This document shows positions 54,408-63,037 of a stretch of DNA of 64,000 nucleotides, one piece after another. Position 1 is the first letter of the stretch, and the number at the start of each line of letters is the position of its first letter. Source of the stretch: Streptomyces roseolilacinus (GTDB lineage: Bacteria > Actinomycetota > Actinomycetes > Streptomycetales > Streptomycetaceae); the NCBI RefSeq assembly GCF_014649335.1, contig NZ_BMSV01000013.1, forward strand, positions 1-64,000, given 5' to 3'. A program made the position numbers and the translations under genes. Below the pieces are notes generated by a model. That model saw nothing but the letters and a program-made list of their open reading frames with translations, was not told the origin of the DNA and did no database searches.

Positions 54408-55619
54408 GTGCCCGTATGGGATGACCTGGTGGGCCAGGACCGCGTCCAGGCGCAGCTCGCCGCCGCCGCGCGGGACGCGGACGCCCTCGTCACGGCCGCG
54501 GCCCAGGGCGCCGAGGCGCCCGACGCGGCGAAGTCGAAGATGACGCACGCCTGGCTGTTCACCGGGCCGCCCGGAGCGGGCCGGGACACCGCCGCCCGCT
54601 GCTTCGCGGCCGCCCTCCAGTGCGTCAGCCCCGACCGGGCGCTCGGCGGGGAGCCCGGCTGCGGCTTCTGCGACGGCTGCCACACCGCCCTGATCGGCAC
54701 CCACGCCGACGTGGAGGTCATCCGCACGGACCTGCTGTCCATCGGCGTCAAGGAGACCCGCGAGCTCGTCCGGCGCGCGCAGCTCTCCCCGGCCGGCGGC
54801 CGCTGGCAGGTCATCGTCCTGGAGGACGCCGACCGCCTCACGGAGGGCGCCGGGAACGTCCTGCTGAAGGCCGTCGAGGAGCCCGCGCCCCGCACGGTCT
54901 GGCTGCTGTGCGCGCCGTCCCTGGAGGACGTGCTGCCCACGATCCGCTCCCGCTGCCGGCACCTCACGCTGCGCACGCCGCCGGTGGACGCCGTCGCCGA
55001 CGTGCTCGTACGGCGTGACGGCATCGACCCGGAGACGGCCGCCGCCGCCGCTCGCGCCACCCAGGGCCACATCGACCGCGCCCGCCGCCTCGCCACCGAC
55101 GAGCGCGCCCGCGCCCGCCGCGCCGCCGTCCTCAAGCTGCCCCTGCGCGTCCAGGACGTGGGCGGGTGCCTCAAGGCCGCCCAGGAGTTGATCGACACCT
55201 CCGGGGAGGACGCCAAGCAGCTCGCCGAGGAGACCGACGTCAAGGAGACCGAGGAGCTGAAGGCGGCCCTCGGCGGGGGCCAGGGCGGCCGCATGCCGCG
55301 CGGCACCGCGGGCGCGATGAAGGAGCTGGAGGACAGGCAGAAGCGCCGCAGGACCCGCACGCAGCGCGACAGCCTGGACCTCGCCCTCGGCGACCTGACC
55401 GGTTTCTACCGGGACGTCCTCGCCCTCCAGCTCGGCACGCGCACGGCGATCGCCAACGAGGACGTGCACGACGCGCTCGACCGGATCGCCCGCGCCAGCA
55501 CGCCCGAGTCGACCCTGCGCCGGATCGAGGCCGTCCTCGCCTGCCGCGAGGCCCTCGACCGGAACGTGGCGCCGCTGCTCGCCGTGGAGGCCATGACCCT
55601 GGCCCTGCGCGCCGGCTAG
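54408..55619 (+). CDS. holB: DNA polymerase III delta prime subunit
   Basis: 403 residues from GTG 54408. The AAA+ fold is visible: VWDDLVGQDRVQAQL at the start, a P-loop-like GPPGAGRDTAAR whose catalytic lysine is arginine (as expected of the ATP-inactive delta prime), a four-Cys zinc module CVSPDRALGGEPGCGFCDGC, VIVLEDADRLTE and TIRSRCRHLTL (sensor). It is the clamp-loader wedge subunit. The C-terminal region has a charged insert (KELEDRQKRRRTRTQRD). It lies directly after the tmk fusion gene. Confidence 0.93.
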   Translation: MPVWDDLVGQDRVQAQLAAAARDADALVTAAAQGAEAPDAAKSKMTHAWLFTGPPGAGRDTAARCFAAALQCVSPDRALGGEPGCGFCDGCHTALIGTHADVEVIRTDLLSIGVKETRELVRRAQLSPAGGRWQVIVLEDADRLTEGAGNVLLKAVEEPAPRTVWLLCAPSLEDVLPTIRSRCRHLTLRTPPVDAVADVLVRRDGIDPETAAAAARATQGHIDRARRLATDERARARRAAVLKLPLRVQDVGGCLKAAQELIDTSGEDAKQLAEETDVKETEELKAALGGGQGGRMPRGTAGAMKELEDRQKRRRTRTQRDSLDLALGDLTGFYRDVLALQLGTRTAIANEDVHDALDRIARASTPESTLRRIEAVLACREALDRNVAPLLAVEAMTLALRAG

Positions 55620-55737
55620 CCCTCGGCCCCGCGCGTGGCGGTCAGCCCCCTGGCCCCGCGCGCCGGTTAGGCCGTACGGGTAGGACGCGCGCGGATCCCC
55701 GGTCGCCCCGTGTGACCGCGCGACTACGCTCCGGTGA

Positions 55738-57309
55738 ATGCGCCCACGCCGTCTGCCCCGCACGTCCGCGTCCGCCGCCGCGCTCGCCCTGCTCCTCGCG
55801 GCGGGCTGCACCGGGAGCGGCGCCCCCCGGGACGTCCCGGCGCCGCACGCCACCGCGCCCGCCGTCGTGCCCGCCGCGTCCGTCTCGCCCGACCCGGCCG
55901 CGCTCCGCCCGTACTACGCCCAGCGGCTGAGCTGGCGCAACTGCGGGACCTCGGGCTTCCAGTGCGCCACGCTCCGGGCGCCCCTCGACTACGCGCGGCC
56001 GGGCGGCGCCCAGATCCGGCTCGCCGTCGCCCGCGTCAAGGCCACCGGCCCCGGCAAGCGCCTCGGCTCCCTGCTGGTCAACCCGGGCGGCCCCGGCGGC
56101 TCCGCCGTCGGCTACCTCCAGGGGTACGCCGGGCTCGCCTACCCCGCCCCCGTCCGCGCCCGGTACGACATGGTCGCCCTCGACCCGCGCGGCGTGGCCC
56201 GCAGCGAACCGGTCCGGTGCCTCGACGGACCGGACATGGACGCGCACACGCAGGTCGACCCGACCCCGGACGACCGGCGGGAGACCGACCTGCTCGCCGC
56301 GTCCTTCAAGAGGTTCGCCTCGGCCTGCGCGAAGAGGTCCGGCCGGATCCTGCCGCACGTGTCCACCGTGGAGGCGGCCCGCGACATGGACGTCCTGCGC
56401 GCCGTGCTCGGCGACGGGAAGCTCACCTACGTCGGCGCGTCGTACGGGACGTTCCTCGGTGCCACGTACGCCGAGCTGTTCCCGTCCCGCACCGGCCGCC
56501 TCGTCCTGGACGGCGCCATGGACCCGTCCCTCACCGCCGCCCGGCTGAACCTCGACCAGACGGCCGGCTTCGACACGGCCTTCCGCGCCTTCGCCGCCGA
56601 CTGCCTGACCCACCCCGACTGCCCCCTCGGCACCACGTCGGTACGGGACGCCACCGCCCGCATGCGGGCGTTCCTCGCCCGGCTGGACCGCGCGCCCGTC
56701 CCCACCGGCCAGGACCGGCCCCTCGGCGAGGCCCTCGCCACGATCGGCGCGATCACCGCCATGTACGACGAGGCCGCCTGGCCCCAGCTCCGCACGGCGC
56801 TCACGCACGCGATGGACGGCGAGGGCTCCGGCCTCCTCGCCCTCGCCGACAGCTACTACGAACGCGACGGCGACGGCGGCTACTCCAACCTCATGCCCGC
56901 CAACGCCGCCGTGAACTGCCTGGACCAGCCACCCGCCTTCACCACCCCCGCGGCGGTCGCCGCCGCCGTGCCGTCCTTCGAGAAGGCGTCCCCCGTCTTC
57001 GGCCGCGGCCTGGCCTGGGCGTCCCTGACCTGCGCGTACTGGCCCGCGAAAGCCACCGGCGCCCCGCACCGCATCACCGCCGAGGGCGCGCCCCCGATCG
57101 TCGTCGTCGGCACCACCCGCGACCCGGCCACCCCTTACAAATGGGCCCGGTCCCTCGCCGCCCAGCTCTCCTCCGGCGTCCTCCTCACCTACGACGGCGA
57201 CGGCCACACCGCCTACGGCCGCGGCAGCGACTGCGTCGACACCGCGATCAACACCTACCTCCTGGAGGGCACGCCCCCGCCCCCGTCCCAGCGCTGCCGC
57301 CAGTCGTAG
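55738..57309 (+). CDS. Secreted lipoprotein, SlpD/SlpE-type alpha/beta-fold tripeptidyl aminopeptidase
   Basis: 523 residues. A signal peptide with lipobox LLAAGC ends near Cys24. The hydrolase core shows LLVNPGGPGGSAV (oxyanion), MVALDPRGVARSEPV, the nucleophile elbow VGASYGTFLGA (Ser), and the C-terminal acid and His regions TRDPATPY and YDGDGHTAYG. It matches the Streptomyces SlpD/SlpE and tripeptidyl aminopeptidase family and would trim peptides at the outer membrane face. It ends just before tRNA-Thr, separated by a hairpin. Confidence 0.9.
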   Translation: MRPRRLPRTSASAAALALLLAAGCTGSGAPRDVPAPHATAPAVVPAASVSPDPAALRPYYAQRLSWRNCGTSGFQCATLRAPLDYARPGGAQIRLAVARVKATGPGKRLGSLLVNPGGPGGSAVGYLQGYAGLAYPAPVRARYDMVALDPRGVARSEPVRCLDGPDMDAHTQVDPTPDDRRETDLLAASFKRFASACAKRSGRILPHVSTVEAARDMDVLRAVLGDGKLTYVGASYGTFLGATYAELFPSRTGRLVLDGAMDPSLTAARLNLDQTAGFDTAFRAFAADCLTHPDCPLGTTSVRDATARMRAFLARLDRAPVPTGQDRPLGEALATIGAITAMYDEAAWPQLRTALTHAMDGEGSGLLALADSYYERDGDGGYSNLMPANAAVNCLDQPPAFTTPAAVAAAVPSFEKASPVFGRGLAWASLTCAYWPAKATGAPHRITAEGAPPIVVVGTTRDPATPYKWARSLAAQLSSGVLLTYDGDGHTAYGRGSDCVDTAINTYLLEGTPPPPSQRCRQS

Positions 57310-57315
57310 GGCCCC

Positions 57316-57343
57316 GGAAAGGGTGTGCGTGAGCACCCCTTCC
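57316..57343 (+). terminator. Hairpin after the SlpD-like gene
   Basis: GGAA-A-GGGTG pairs with CACCC-C-TTCC with one internal mismatch, 6 bp past the stop. Confidence 0.5.
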
Positions 57344-57350
57344 ACCTGTG

Positions 57351-57356
57351 TAGACT
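57351..57356 (+). promoter_or_regulatory. Possible -10 element of tRNA-Thr
   Basis: TAGACT fits the TANNNT pattern and lies 39 bp before the mature tRNA 5' end. A GTGAGC at 57329-57334 could be the -35 with 16-bp spacing. Tentative. Confidence 0.35.
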
Positions 57357-57394
57357 TGTCCTCGCCGCTGCACCCCCAGGGGAGCACGTGGCGC

Positions 57395-57471
57395 GCCGCC
57401 TTAGCTCAGTTGGCCAGAGCAACGCACTCGTAATGCGTAGGTCTCGGGTTCGAATCCCGAAGGCGGCTCCA
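57395..57471 (+). tRNA. tRNA-Thr (anticodon CGT), CCA encoded
   Basis: The acceptor GCCGCCT/AGGCGGC with discriminator T is followed by an encoded CCA (57469-57471). D-arm GCTC/GAGC, anticodon stem ACGCA/TGCGT with loop CTCGTAA (anticodon CGT, reading ACG), and T-arm TCGGG-TTCGAAT-CCCGA complete the cloverleaf. It marks the end of the conserved block. Confidence 0.97.
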
Positions 57472-57474
57472 CCG

Positions 57475-57507
57475 AACCCCAGGTCAGATAATCGCTGACC
57501 TGGGGTT
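57475..57507 (+). terminator. tRNA-Thr terminator
   Basis: Thirteen base pairs (AACCCCAGGTCAG and complement) with a 7-base loop, then a T-rich CTCTGTTGTT. It begins four bases after the CCA end. Confidence 0.85.
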
Positions 57508-57607
57508 CTCTGTTGTTGGGCAAGCGCGTCACACGGTTGGGGGCGGTGGGACGGATTGCGCGAGGGGAGGGGCCGCGGTGAGGGCCGCTCGTCTTGCCCA
57601 CGACCCT

Positions 57608-58138
57608 TCAGCCGGCGGCTTTGTCCGAGGACCTCGAGCCGGCAGGCCCGGACACCGCCGGGGCCGGTTCCTGCTTCCGCCGGAGTGTGCCGCGCAGGTC
57701 GGAACCGCGGACGAGCCGTATGCGCCACGGCTCGATCCGCAGCACGTGGTAGCCGGGACCGCCAGGCGGGTAAGGGGACGGGTCGTGACCCATGCCGGGC
57801 GGACCGCCCCGCTCGTACACCTCCCACGCGTGGACCCTGGATCCCTCGTCCGCTGCCCAGGTCGGGACGCTGTCCACGAAGACCGCGTTCTGCCGGGGGC
57901 TCCAGTACGCGCACGTCGTATGGGGGTTGCCCGCGAGGTGAGCGCTCTTGACGGGAGCCGGGTACGAGGCGAGCCAGCCGACCGGTTCGCCGTCGATGAC
58001 CTCCCCCACGGGCAACAGCACGCGAGCGCGCGGGCGGTTCCGACGGTCGACCGTGATCATGGTCGCGTACTCGGTGTCCCGGACGTGGGCGAGGAAGGCG
58101 TCCTGGATCTCGGAGAACCCGCTGACGGTGACGGTCAC
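57608..58138 (-). CDS. Pyridoxamine 5'-phosphate oxidase-fold (PPOX) protein
   Basis: 176 residues from GTG. The split-barrel pattern is visible: FLAHVRDTEYATMITVDRRNRPRARVLLP, VGWLASYPAPVKSAHLAGNPHTTCAYWSP and the late IEPWRIRLVRG. Members bind FMN, F420 or haem and reduce small molecules. The cofactor here cannot be told. It lies 19 bp downstream of the MFS gene on the same strand, so the two form an operon, perhaps drug export plus modification. Confidence 0.85.
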   Translation of the reverse strand: MTVTVSGFSEIQDAFLAHVRDTEYATMITVDRRNRPRARVLLPVGEVIDGEPVGWLASYPAPVKSAHLAGNPHTTCAYWSPRQNAVFVDSVPTWAADEGSRVHAWEVYERGGPPGMGHDPSPYPPGGPGYHVLRIEPWRIRLVRGSDLRGTLRRKQEPAPAVSGPAGSRSSDKAAG

Positions 58139-58157
58139 GGGCCTGTCCTTCCCGGGG

Positions 58158-59615
58158 TCAGCGGGAGACGGGGGAGCCCATGTGCCCGGCGACGGCCTTC
58201 ACCGCGGCGGGCGGTGCGTCTCCTCGCCGGAAGCGCAGGCCGAAGGCGCCGACGGCAGCGGCGAGGGCCGCTGCCACGAACGGGACGAGCAGACCGGCCC
58301 GGTAGCCGTCCAGCAGGGCGGCGGGAGTCTGGGCGCGGGTGGCGGCCGCGCTGACGGCGGTGACGGCCGAGAGCCCGAGGGCCGCACCGAACTGGAAGGC
58401 GGTGTAGAGGAGACCGCCGGCGAGTCCTTGCTCCTCCTCCGGGACCCCCTCCGTGGCGACGATGGTGAGCGGGCCGTACGCCAGGGAGAAGGCGAGACCG
58501 AGAGCGATCAGGCTCGGGAACATCACCGCGTAGCTCCAGTCCGCGCCCACCGGAAGGAACAGTCCGTAGGAGAGCACCGCGAGCAGGAGACCGCCGAAGA
58601 TCACCTTGGCGTTGCTGAAGCGGTCGACCAGCCGTGGGGTGAGGGTCGGCGAAAGGATCGCGTCGATGCCGATGACCAGCATCGCGAAGCTCGTCTGCAG
58701 TGCCGACCAGCCGCGCAGTTCCTGGAGGTACAGCACCACCAGGAACTGGAAGCCGAAGAAGCCGGCGGAGAACAGCATCGCCGAGAGGTTCGCCCGGACC
58801 AGGGAGCCGTTGCGGAAGACGTCCAGGCGTACCAGGGGATCCGCGGAACGCCGTTCGATGACGAGGAAGGCCACGAGGAACGCCGCCCCGGCCAGCAGTG
58901 TGCCGACGCTGACGGCGGCCCCGGCGTGGGCCGCACGCTCGACCCCCAGCACGATCAGGACGAGGGCGGCGGTGACGGTGAGCGCGCCGGCGGTGTCGAC
59001 GTGCTTGCCGGATCCGTCGGGGCGCGCGGACTCGGGGACGAACACGAGGGCCGCGACGAGGATGAGGAAGGAGAGCGCGACCGGGGCGAAGAAGACCCAC
59101 CGCCAGTCGACGGCGGTGAGCAGCCCGCCGGTGACCAGACCGACCGTGAAGCCTCCTGCGGCGGTGCCCGAGTAGACGAGCAGTGCCTTGTTCCGCTCCG
59201 GCCCTTCGGCGAAGCTCGTGGTGATGATGGACAGACCCGCCGGAGTCATGAAGGCCGCGGCGACGCCTGTGACGAACCGGGCGGCGATCAGCATCCACCC
59301 CTCGGTGGCGATGCCGCCGAGCCCGGAGAACAGCAGGAACACGGCGAGCCAGAAGACGAACATCCGACGGCGTCCGAACAGATCGGCCGCCCGTCCGCCG
59401 AGGAGCATGAAACCGCCGTAACCGAGGACGTAGGCGCTCATGACCCACTGCAGTTCACCGGTGGGCAGGCCGAGATCGGCGCGGATCGCCGGCAGGGCCA
59501 CGTTGAGCATGGCCACATCGATGCCTTCGAGGAAGATCGCGCCGCACAGCACGAGCAGGATGCCCCGCTTGCGCGCGTTCAGCCCGTCGGAAGCGCTCAA
59601 GGCACTCACGACCAT
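58158..59615 (-). CDS. MFS drug-type exporter (DHA2-like, 14 helices)
   Basis: 485 residues. GGRAADLFGRRRMFV is the loop 2-3 signature, with RFVTGVAAAFMTPAGLSII (motif C-like, DHA) following. About fourteen helices are expected. The order matches EmrB/QacA drug exporters driven by protons. The start is ATG 59615 with GGAG close upstream, or GTG 59609 with better spacing. The PPOX gene follows and a LysR gene is divergent. Confidence 0.88.
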   Translation of the reverse strand: MVVSALSASDGLNARKRGILLVLCGAIFLEGIDVAMLNVALPAIRADLGLPTGELQWVMSAYVLGYGGFMLLGGRAADLFGRRRMFVFWLAVFLLFSGLGGIATEGWMLIAARFVTGVAAAFMTPAGLSIITTSFAEGPERNKALLVYSGTAAGGFTVGLVTGGLLTAVDWRWVFFAPVALSFLILVAALVFVPESARPDGSGKHVDTAGALTVTAALVLIVLGVERAAHAGAAVSVGTLLAGAAFLVAFLVIERRSADPLVRLDVFRNGSLVRANLSAMLFSAGFFGFQFLVVLYLQELRGWSALQTSFAMLVIGIDAILSPTLTPRLVDRFSNAKVIFGGLLLAVLSYGLFLPVGADWSYAVMFPSLIALGLAFSLAYGPLTIVATEGVPEEEQGLAGGLLYTAFQFGAALGLSAVTAVSAAATRAQTPAALLDGYRAGLLVPFVAAALAAAVGAFGLRFRRGDAPPAAVKAVAGHMGSPVSR

Positions 59616-59684
59616 CAACTCCGTTCGGGATGACAGGTGGTGTCGGTGCCTCAAGCCTTCGTCAGCGCTCGACCGGGAACAACA

Positions 59685-59695
59685 GCGATGATCGC
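59685..59695. promoter_or_regulatory. Dyad in the MFS-LysR divergent promoter region
   Basis: GCGATGATCGC is a perfect 5+1+5 dyad in the 109-bp space between the two starts. A LysR-type operator is the likely reading. No binding is shown. Confidence 0.4.
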
Positions 59696-59724
59696 AACGT
59701 TCGTTCAGCCAGGCTTACCGATCC

Positions 59725-60675
59725 ATGTCCGCACGCATCCCGGAGACGCACGTGGACCAGAACGAACTCGGCTGCTTTCTCGTGCTGGCCGAGGAACTGC
59801 ACTTCGGCCGTACTGCCAGCCGGCTGCACCTGTCCCGTGCCCGGGTGAGTCAGCTCATCCAGAGGCTGGAGCGCCGCGTCGGAGCGCCCTTGTTCACGCG
59901 CACGAGTCGGCGGGTGGCCCTCACCGGCCTGGGCAGTCGCCTCCGTGACGACCTCGAACCGCACTACCGCGGTATCGAGGACGCCCTGGCCCGGGCCGTC
60001 GCGTCGGCACGCACCACGGCGGGAGTCCTGCACGTCGGCTTCTCCACCCCCCTGGCGGGGGAGATGGTGATGAAGGCGACCGAGAAGCTGCGCACCACCT
60101 GTCCCGGACTCGCCGTCGAGGTGTGCGAGGTGCCGCTCTGCGATCCGTACGGAATGCTGCGCAAAGGCGATTTCGACCTCCAGCTGACGGACTTCCCCGT
60201 GCGCGAGGACGACCTGACCCGCGGGCCCACGCTCCTCACCGAGGACAGGGTGCTGGCCGTCGCGGCCGGACACCCCCTGGCCGGACGGAACACGGTGACA
60301 CTCGAGGATCTGGCCGGTGTGCCCTTGCTGACGATCGCGGGCGACATCCCGGAGTACTGGCTGGAGCACCAGCTGCCGACGCGCACGCCCAGCGGCAGGC
60401 CGATCGAGCGGGGGCCGTCCATCACGAGCCTCCAGGAGGCGCTGACACTCGTCGCCGGCGGCAAGGGAGTGGTCCTGGCGGGGGCTCACACCGCCTTCTA
60501 CCACAGCCGTCCCGGCGTCTCCTATGTCCCGGTGGAGGGCGACAAGCCTCTGCGGTACGGCCTGACGTGGCGGTCCGGCGGCGGCAACCGGACGATAGAA
60601 CTCTTCGGGGCTGTGGCTCGCGAGATCGCGCGGGGCATGGCTCCGGCCGGTCCCGGGAGAGCGACACCCGGCTGA
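59725..60675 (+). CDS. LysR-family transcriptional regulator
   Basis: 316 residues. The HTH begins ELGCFLVLAEELHFGRTASRLHLSRARVSQLIQRLERRVGAPLFTRTSRRVALT, about residues 14-67 (shown in part). The rest is a two-lobe effector domain from about 95 (LHVGFSTPLAGE) to 300. It is divergent from the MFS-PPOX operon and probably controls it. ATG 59725 or GTG 59752 are both in frame. The latter starts closer to the HTH. Confidence 0.9.
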   Translation: MSARIPETHVDQNELGCFLVLAEELHFGRTASRLHLSRARVSQLIQRLERRVGAPLFTRTSRRVALTGLGSRLRDDLEPHYRGIEDALARAVASARTTAGVLHVGFSTPLAGEMVMKATEKLRTTCPGLAVEVCEVPLCDPYGMLRKGDFDLQLTDFPVREDDLTRGPTLLTEDRVLAVAAGHPLAGRNTVTLEDLAGVPLLTIAGDIPEYWLEHQLPTRTPSGRPIERGPSITSLQEALTLVAGGKGVVLAGAHTAFYHSRPGVSYVPVEGDKPLRYGLTWRSGGGNRTIELFGAVAREIARGMAPAGPGRATPG

Positions 60676-60743
60676 TGCTCCGCTCCGGGGCGTCGGACGC
60701 CTCGGTGGAGGAGGGAACACCCTCACCGCCACGCCCCGGGCAG

Positions 60744-60771
60744 GCCCCGGTCGGATCCTTCTGACCGGGGC
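60744..60771. terminator. Terminator between LysR and hydrolase genes
   Basis: GCCCCGGTC/GACCGGGGC, 9 bp with a 10-base loop, then TTT on the plus strand. It lies between convergent genes, 69 bp after the LysR stop. Confidence 0.75.
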
Positions 60772-60835
60772 TTTCCGTCCGGGGGCGGGGGTGGAGGGGC
60801 CGGGGTCGGCTCCGCTCCCGGGTGGGTGGTCCGGC

Positions 60836-61597
60836 TCAGGGGCCGGTGGGCGTCTCCCGGAGGAAGCGGGTGAGCAGGTCGGTGGTCGGGGCGGGACGTT
60901 CCAGGTTGGGGAGGTGGCCCGCCCAGGGGAGTTCGAGGTGGCGGGCGCCGGGGACGCGCCGCGCGACGGTGGCGGCGATCTCGCGGAAGTCCGGCAGGTC
61001 GTGGGCGCCCGAGACCACCAGGCAGGGAGCCGTGATCCGGGAGAGGTCGACCTGCTCCCCGGGCAGGGAGAAGTCCTCCGCCGCCGCCTGGACCTCGAAG
61101 GCGTGCCGCTGCATGCGGCGGACCCGTTCCCGGGCCTCGTCGTCGGCCTCCGGGCCCAGCCACGTCCGCACGTTCAGTTCGACGGCCCCCGCGATGTCGC
61201 CCGCCTCGAACAGCTCCTCCTCCCGCTCGTCGAAGGAGCGCAGCGCGGCGCCGGGCTCGTGGCCGGGCATCGCGGGGCAGAGCAGGGCCAGCCCCGTGAC
61301 GCGGTCCGGGCGGGTCGCCGCCAGTTCGAGGGCGACCCTGCCGCCGTACGAGGCGCCGACGAGCACGGCGCGGTCGACGCCCAGGTGGTCGAGGAGGTCC
61401 GCGACGTCCGCGGCGTCGCCGTAGGGGCGGTCCGCCACCGGGGACTCGCCGTACCCCCGGAAGTCGCAGCGGACGACCCGGTGTCCGGAGTCGGCGAGGG
61501 CCGGCCACTGGGGGTCCCACATGCGGCGGTCGCAGACCGAGGAGTGCAGGAGGACCACGGCGGGCCCGTCGCCCGATACGTCGTGAGCGAGTGTCAT
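60836..61597 (-). CDS. Alpha/beta hydrolase
   Basis: 253 residues. VVLLHSSVCDRRMW holds the oxyanion region, VGASYGGRVALELA the Ser nucleophile, VSGAHDLPDF the acid and LPWAGHLPNLE the catalytic His. It looks like a 3-oxoadipate enol-lactonase/esterase type. It lies 42 bp downstream of the imine-reductase-like gene, on the same strand, in an operon divergent from HxlR. Confidence 0.88.
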   Translation of the reverse strand: MTLAHDVSGDGPAVVLLHSSVCDRRMWDPQWPALADSGHRVVRCDFRGYGESPVADRPYGDAADVADLLDHLGVDRAVLVGASYGGRVALELAATRPDRVTGLALLCPAMPGHEPGAALRSFDEREEELFEAGDIAGAVELNVRTWLGPEADDEARERVRRMQRHAFEVQAAAEDFSLPGEQVDLSRITAPCLVVSGAHDLPDFREIAATVARRVPGARHLELPWAGHLPNLERPAPTTDLLTRFLRETPTGP

Positions 61598-61639
61598 CGG
61601 CTGGACGCTACCGGGCCCCGCCGTGCGGCGACACCGGAT

Positions 61640-62506
61640 TCACCGGATGCTCTCGATGATGCGGGGGAAGCCCTCCTTCCCGTGTCCGGCGTCGATCTGG
61701 CGCCGGATGAGCCGCTGGACCATGCCGATGACCTCGGTGCTCACGCCCTGCTCGGAACTGGCGTCCAGGATGTGGCCGAGGTCGGAGAACTCCAGGCTCT
61801 GCTGCCCTTCGACGGTGTAGTCCCCGCCGTCGATGACGGTGGCGTACCCCTCCAACTCACCCGTCATGGCGGACAGCCACGGCGCGGCCATGGAGGCGAA
61901 CTCGCGTGCCGTCACCCCGGCCGGCGCGACCATGGCGGCGCCGTGCACGAAGCCGGCGAACATGACGTACATGCCCGAGAGCAGGGCGAGGTCGTACAGG
62001 GACGCCAGCCCGGCGTCCTCGCCGAAGTAGGTGCTGGTCCCCCACAGTCCGAGCAGCGGCTCGTACTGGCGGAAGACGTCGGCCGACCCGCTGTAGAGGA
62101 TCGAGGACCCCGGCTTGCCGATCATGTGCGGGACGGCCATGATGCCGCCGCTCAGGTACGCGATCCCGGCGTCGGCGGCCCACGCGGCCAGCTCCCGCGC
62201 CTGGGCCGGTGACGTCGTGGTCAGGTTGATCAGGGTGCTCCCGGCCATCTCGCCGGCGAGCGGGTCGAGCACCTCGTGGACCGACGCGTGGTCCAGCAGG
62301 CACGCGATCACCAGCCGGCCGCCCCGGACCGCGTCGCCCGCGGTGGCGGCGGCCGTCGCGCCCCGGGCGACGAGGCCGTCGGCCTTCCCCGGGGTGCGGT
62401 TCCAGACCGTCGTCGGGTGTCCGGCGTCCACCAGGGCTTCCGCCAGCGCGGTGCCCATCGCCCCCAGGCCGAGAACGTTTACCTGGACGCTGTTTTCCTT
62501 CGTCAT
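61640..62506 (-). CDS. Imine-reductase-like NADP-dependent oxidoreductase
   Basis: 288 residues. VNVLGLGAMGTALAEALVDAGH is the Rossmann start and VWNRTPGKADGL favours NADPH. The long helix around SLYDLALLSGMYVMFAGFVHGAAM is the inter-domain helix of the beta-hydroxyacid dehydrogenase/imine reductase group, where an Asp or Tyr at the active site (YDL here) replaces the usual lysine. GAGGGGAAG precedes ATG 62506. Imine or ketone substrate is inference. Confidence 0.85.
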   Translation of the reverse strand: MTKENSVQVNVLGLGAMGTALAEALVDAGHPTTVWNRTPGKADGLVARGATAAATAGDAVRGGRLVIACLLDHASVHEVLDPLAGEMAGSTLINLTTTSPAQARELAAWAADAGIAYLSGGIMAVPHMIGKPGSSILYSGSADVFRQYEPLLGLWGTSTYFGEDAGLASLYDLALLSGMYVMFAGFVHGAAMVAPAGVTAREFASMAAPWLSAMTGELEGYATVIDGGDYTVEGQQSLEFSDLGHILDASSEQGVSTEVIGMVQRLIRRQIDAGHGKEGFPRIIESIR

Positions 62507-62599
62507 GCGTGTACTTCCCCTCGGTTTCGTCCTTCGCTCCGATCCTCTCCGCCGCCGGTAGGGTTGACCAGTACGGACTAATGAGTGGGGTACGCACCT

Positions 62600-62615
62600 G
62601 CCGGTAAGTACCGGC
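62600..62615. promoter_or_regulatory. Perfect palindrome in the HxlR divergent promoter
   Basis: GCCGGTA-AG-TACCGGC lies 26 bp upstream of the HxlR ATG and 94 bp from the imine-reductase start. HxlR regulators bind such short dyads near their own promoters. Confidence 0.5.
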
Positions 62616-62640
62616 GGTCGCGGGCCCCTTGGAGGGGCGG

Positions 62641-63018
62641 ATGGCTGCATCAGCGCGACGCGGGCCCTACTTCTGCGGCATCGACGCGGCGATGGACGTC
62701 GTCGCCGGCAAGTGGAAGTCGCTGATCCTCTGGGAGTTGCACCACCACGGCACCCGCCGGTTCGCCGAGCTGCGGCGGGGGCTGCCGGGGGTCAGCGAGA
62801 AGATGCTGATCCAGCACCTGCGGGAGATGGAGGAGGACGGGCTCGTCCACCGCGAGGTGTACCGCCAGGTGCCGCCGAAGGTCGAGTACTCCCTGACGGA
62901 GCACGGCGCCTCCCTCAACGCCGCCCTGGCCTCGCTGGGGGAGTGGGGTACCGAGCGCATGCGGCGCATCGGGGCCGAGAGGGTCTCCGTCGACGGTGTC
63001 GCCGCGGCGGGCCGCTGA
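62641..63018 (+). CDS. HxlR-family transcriptional regulator
   Basis: 125 residues. DAAMDVVAGKWKSLILWELHHHGTRRFAELRRGLPGVSEKMLIQHLREMEEDGLV is the winged HTH of the HxlR family (quoted in part: residues 18-71), with a single Cys12 (YFCGIDA) that in some members senses redox or electrophiles. ATG 62641 has GGAGGGG eight to ten bases upstream. It is divergent from the imine-reductase/hydrolase operon and likely controls it. Confidence 0.92.
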   Translation: MAASARRGPYFCGIDAAMDVVAGKWKSLILWELHHHGTRRFAELRRGLPGVSEKMLIQHLREMEEDGLVHREVYRQVPPKVEYSLTEHGASLNAALASLGEWGTERMRRIGAERVSVDGVAAAGR

Positions 63019-63037
63019 GGGCCCGGCGCGCGGCGGG

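Noticed and set aside
57395..57471. Duplicate of the tRNA-Thr 3' end marking an integrated element
   Set aside because: I found no second copy of the T-arm/acceptor sequence in the rest of the window, so no att pair is claimed.
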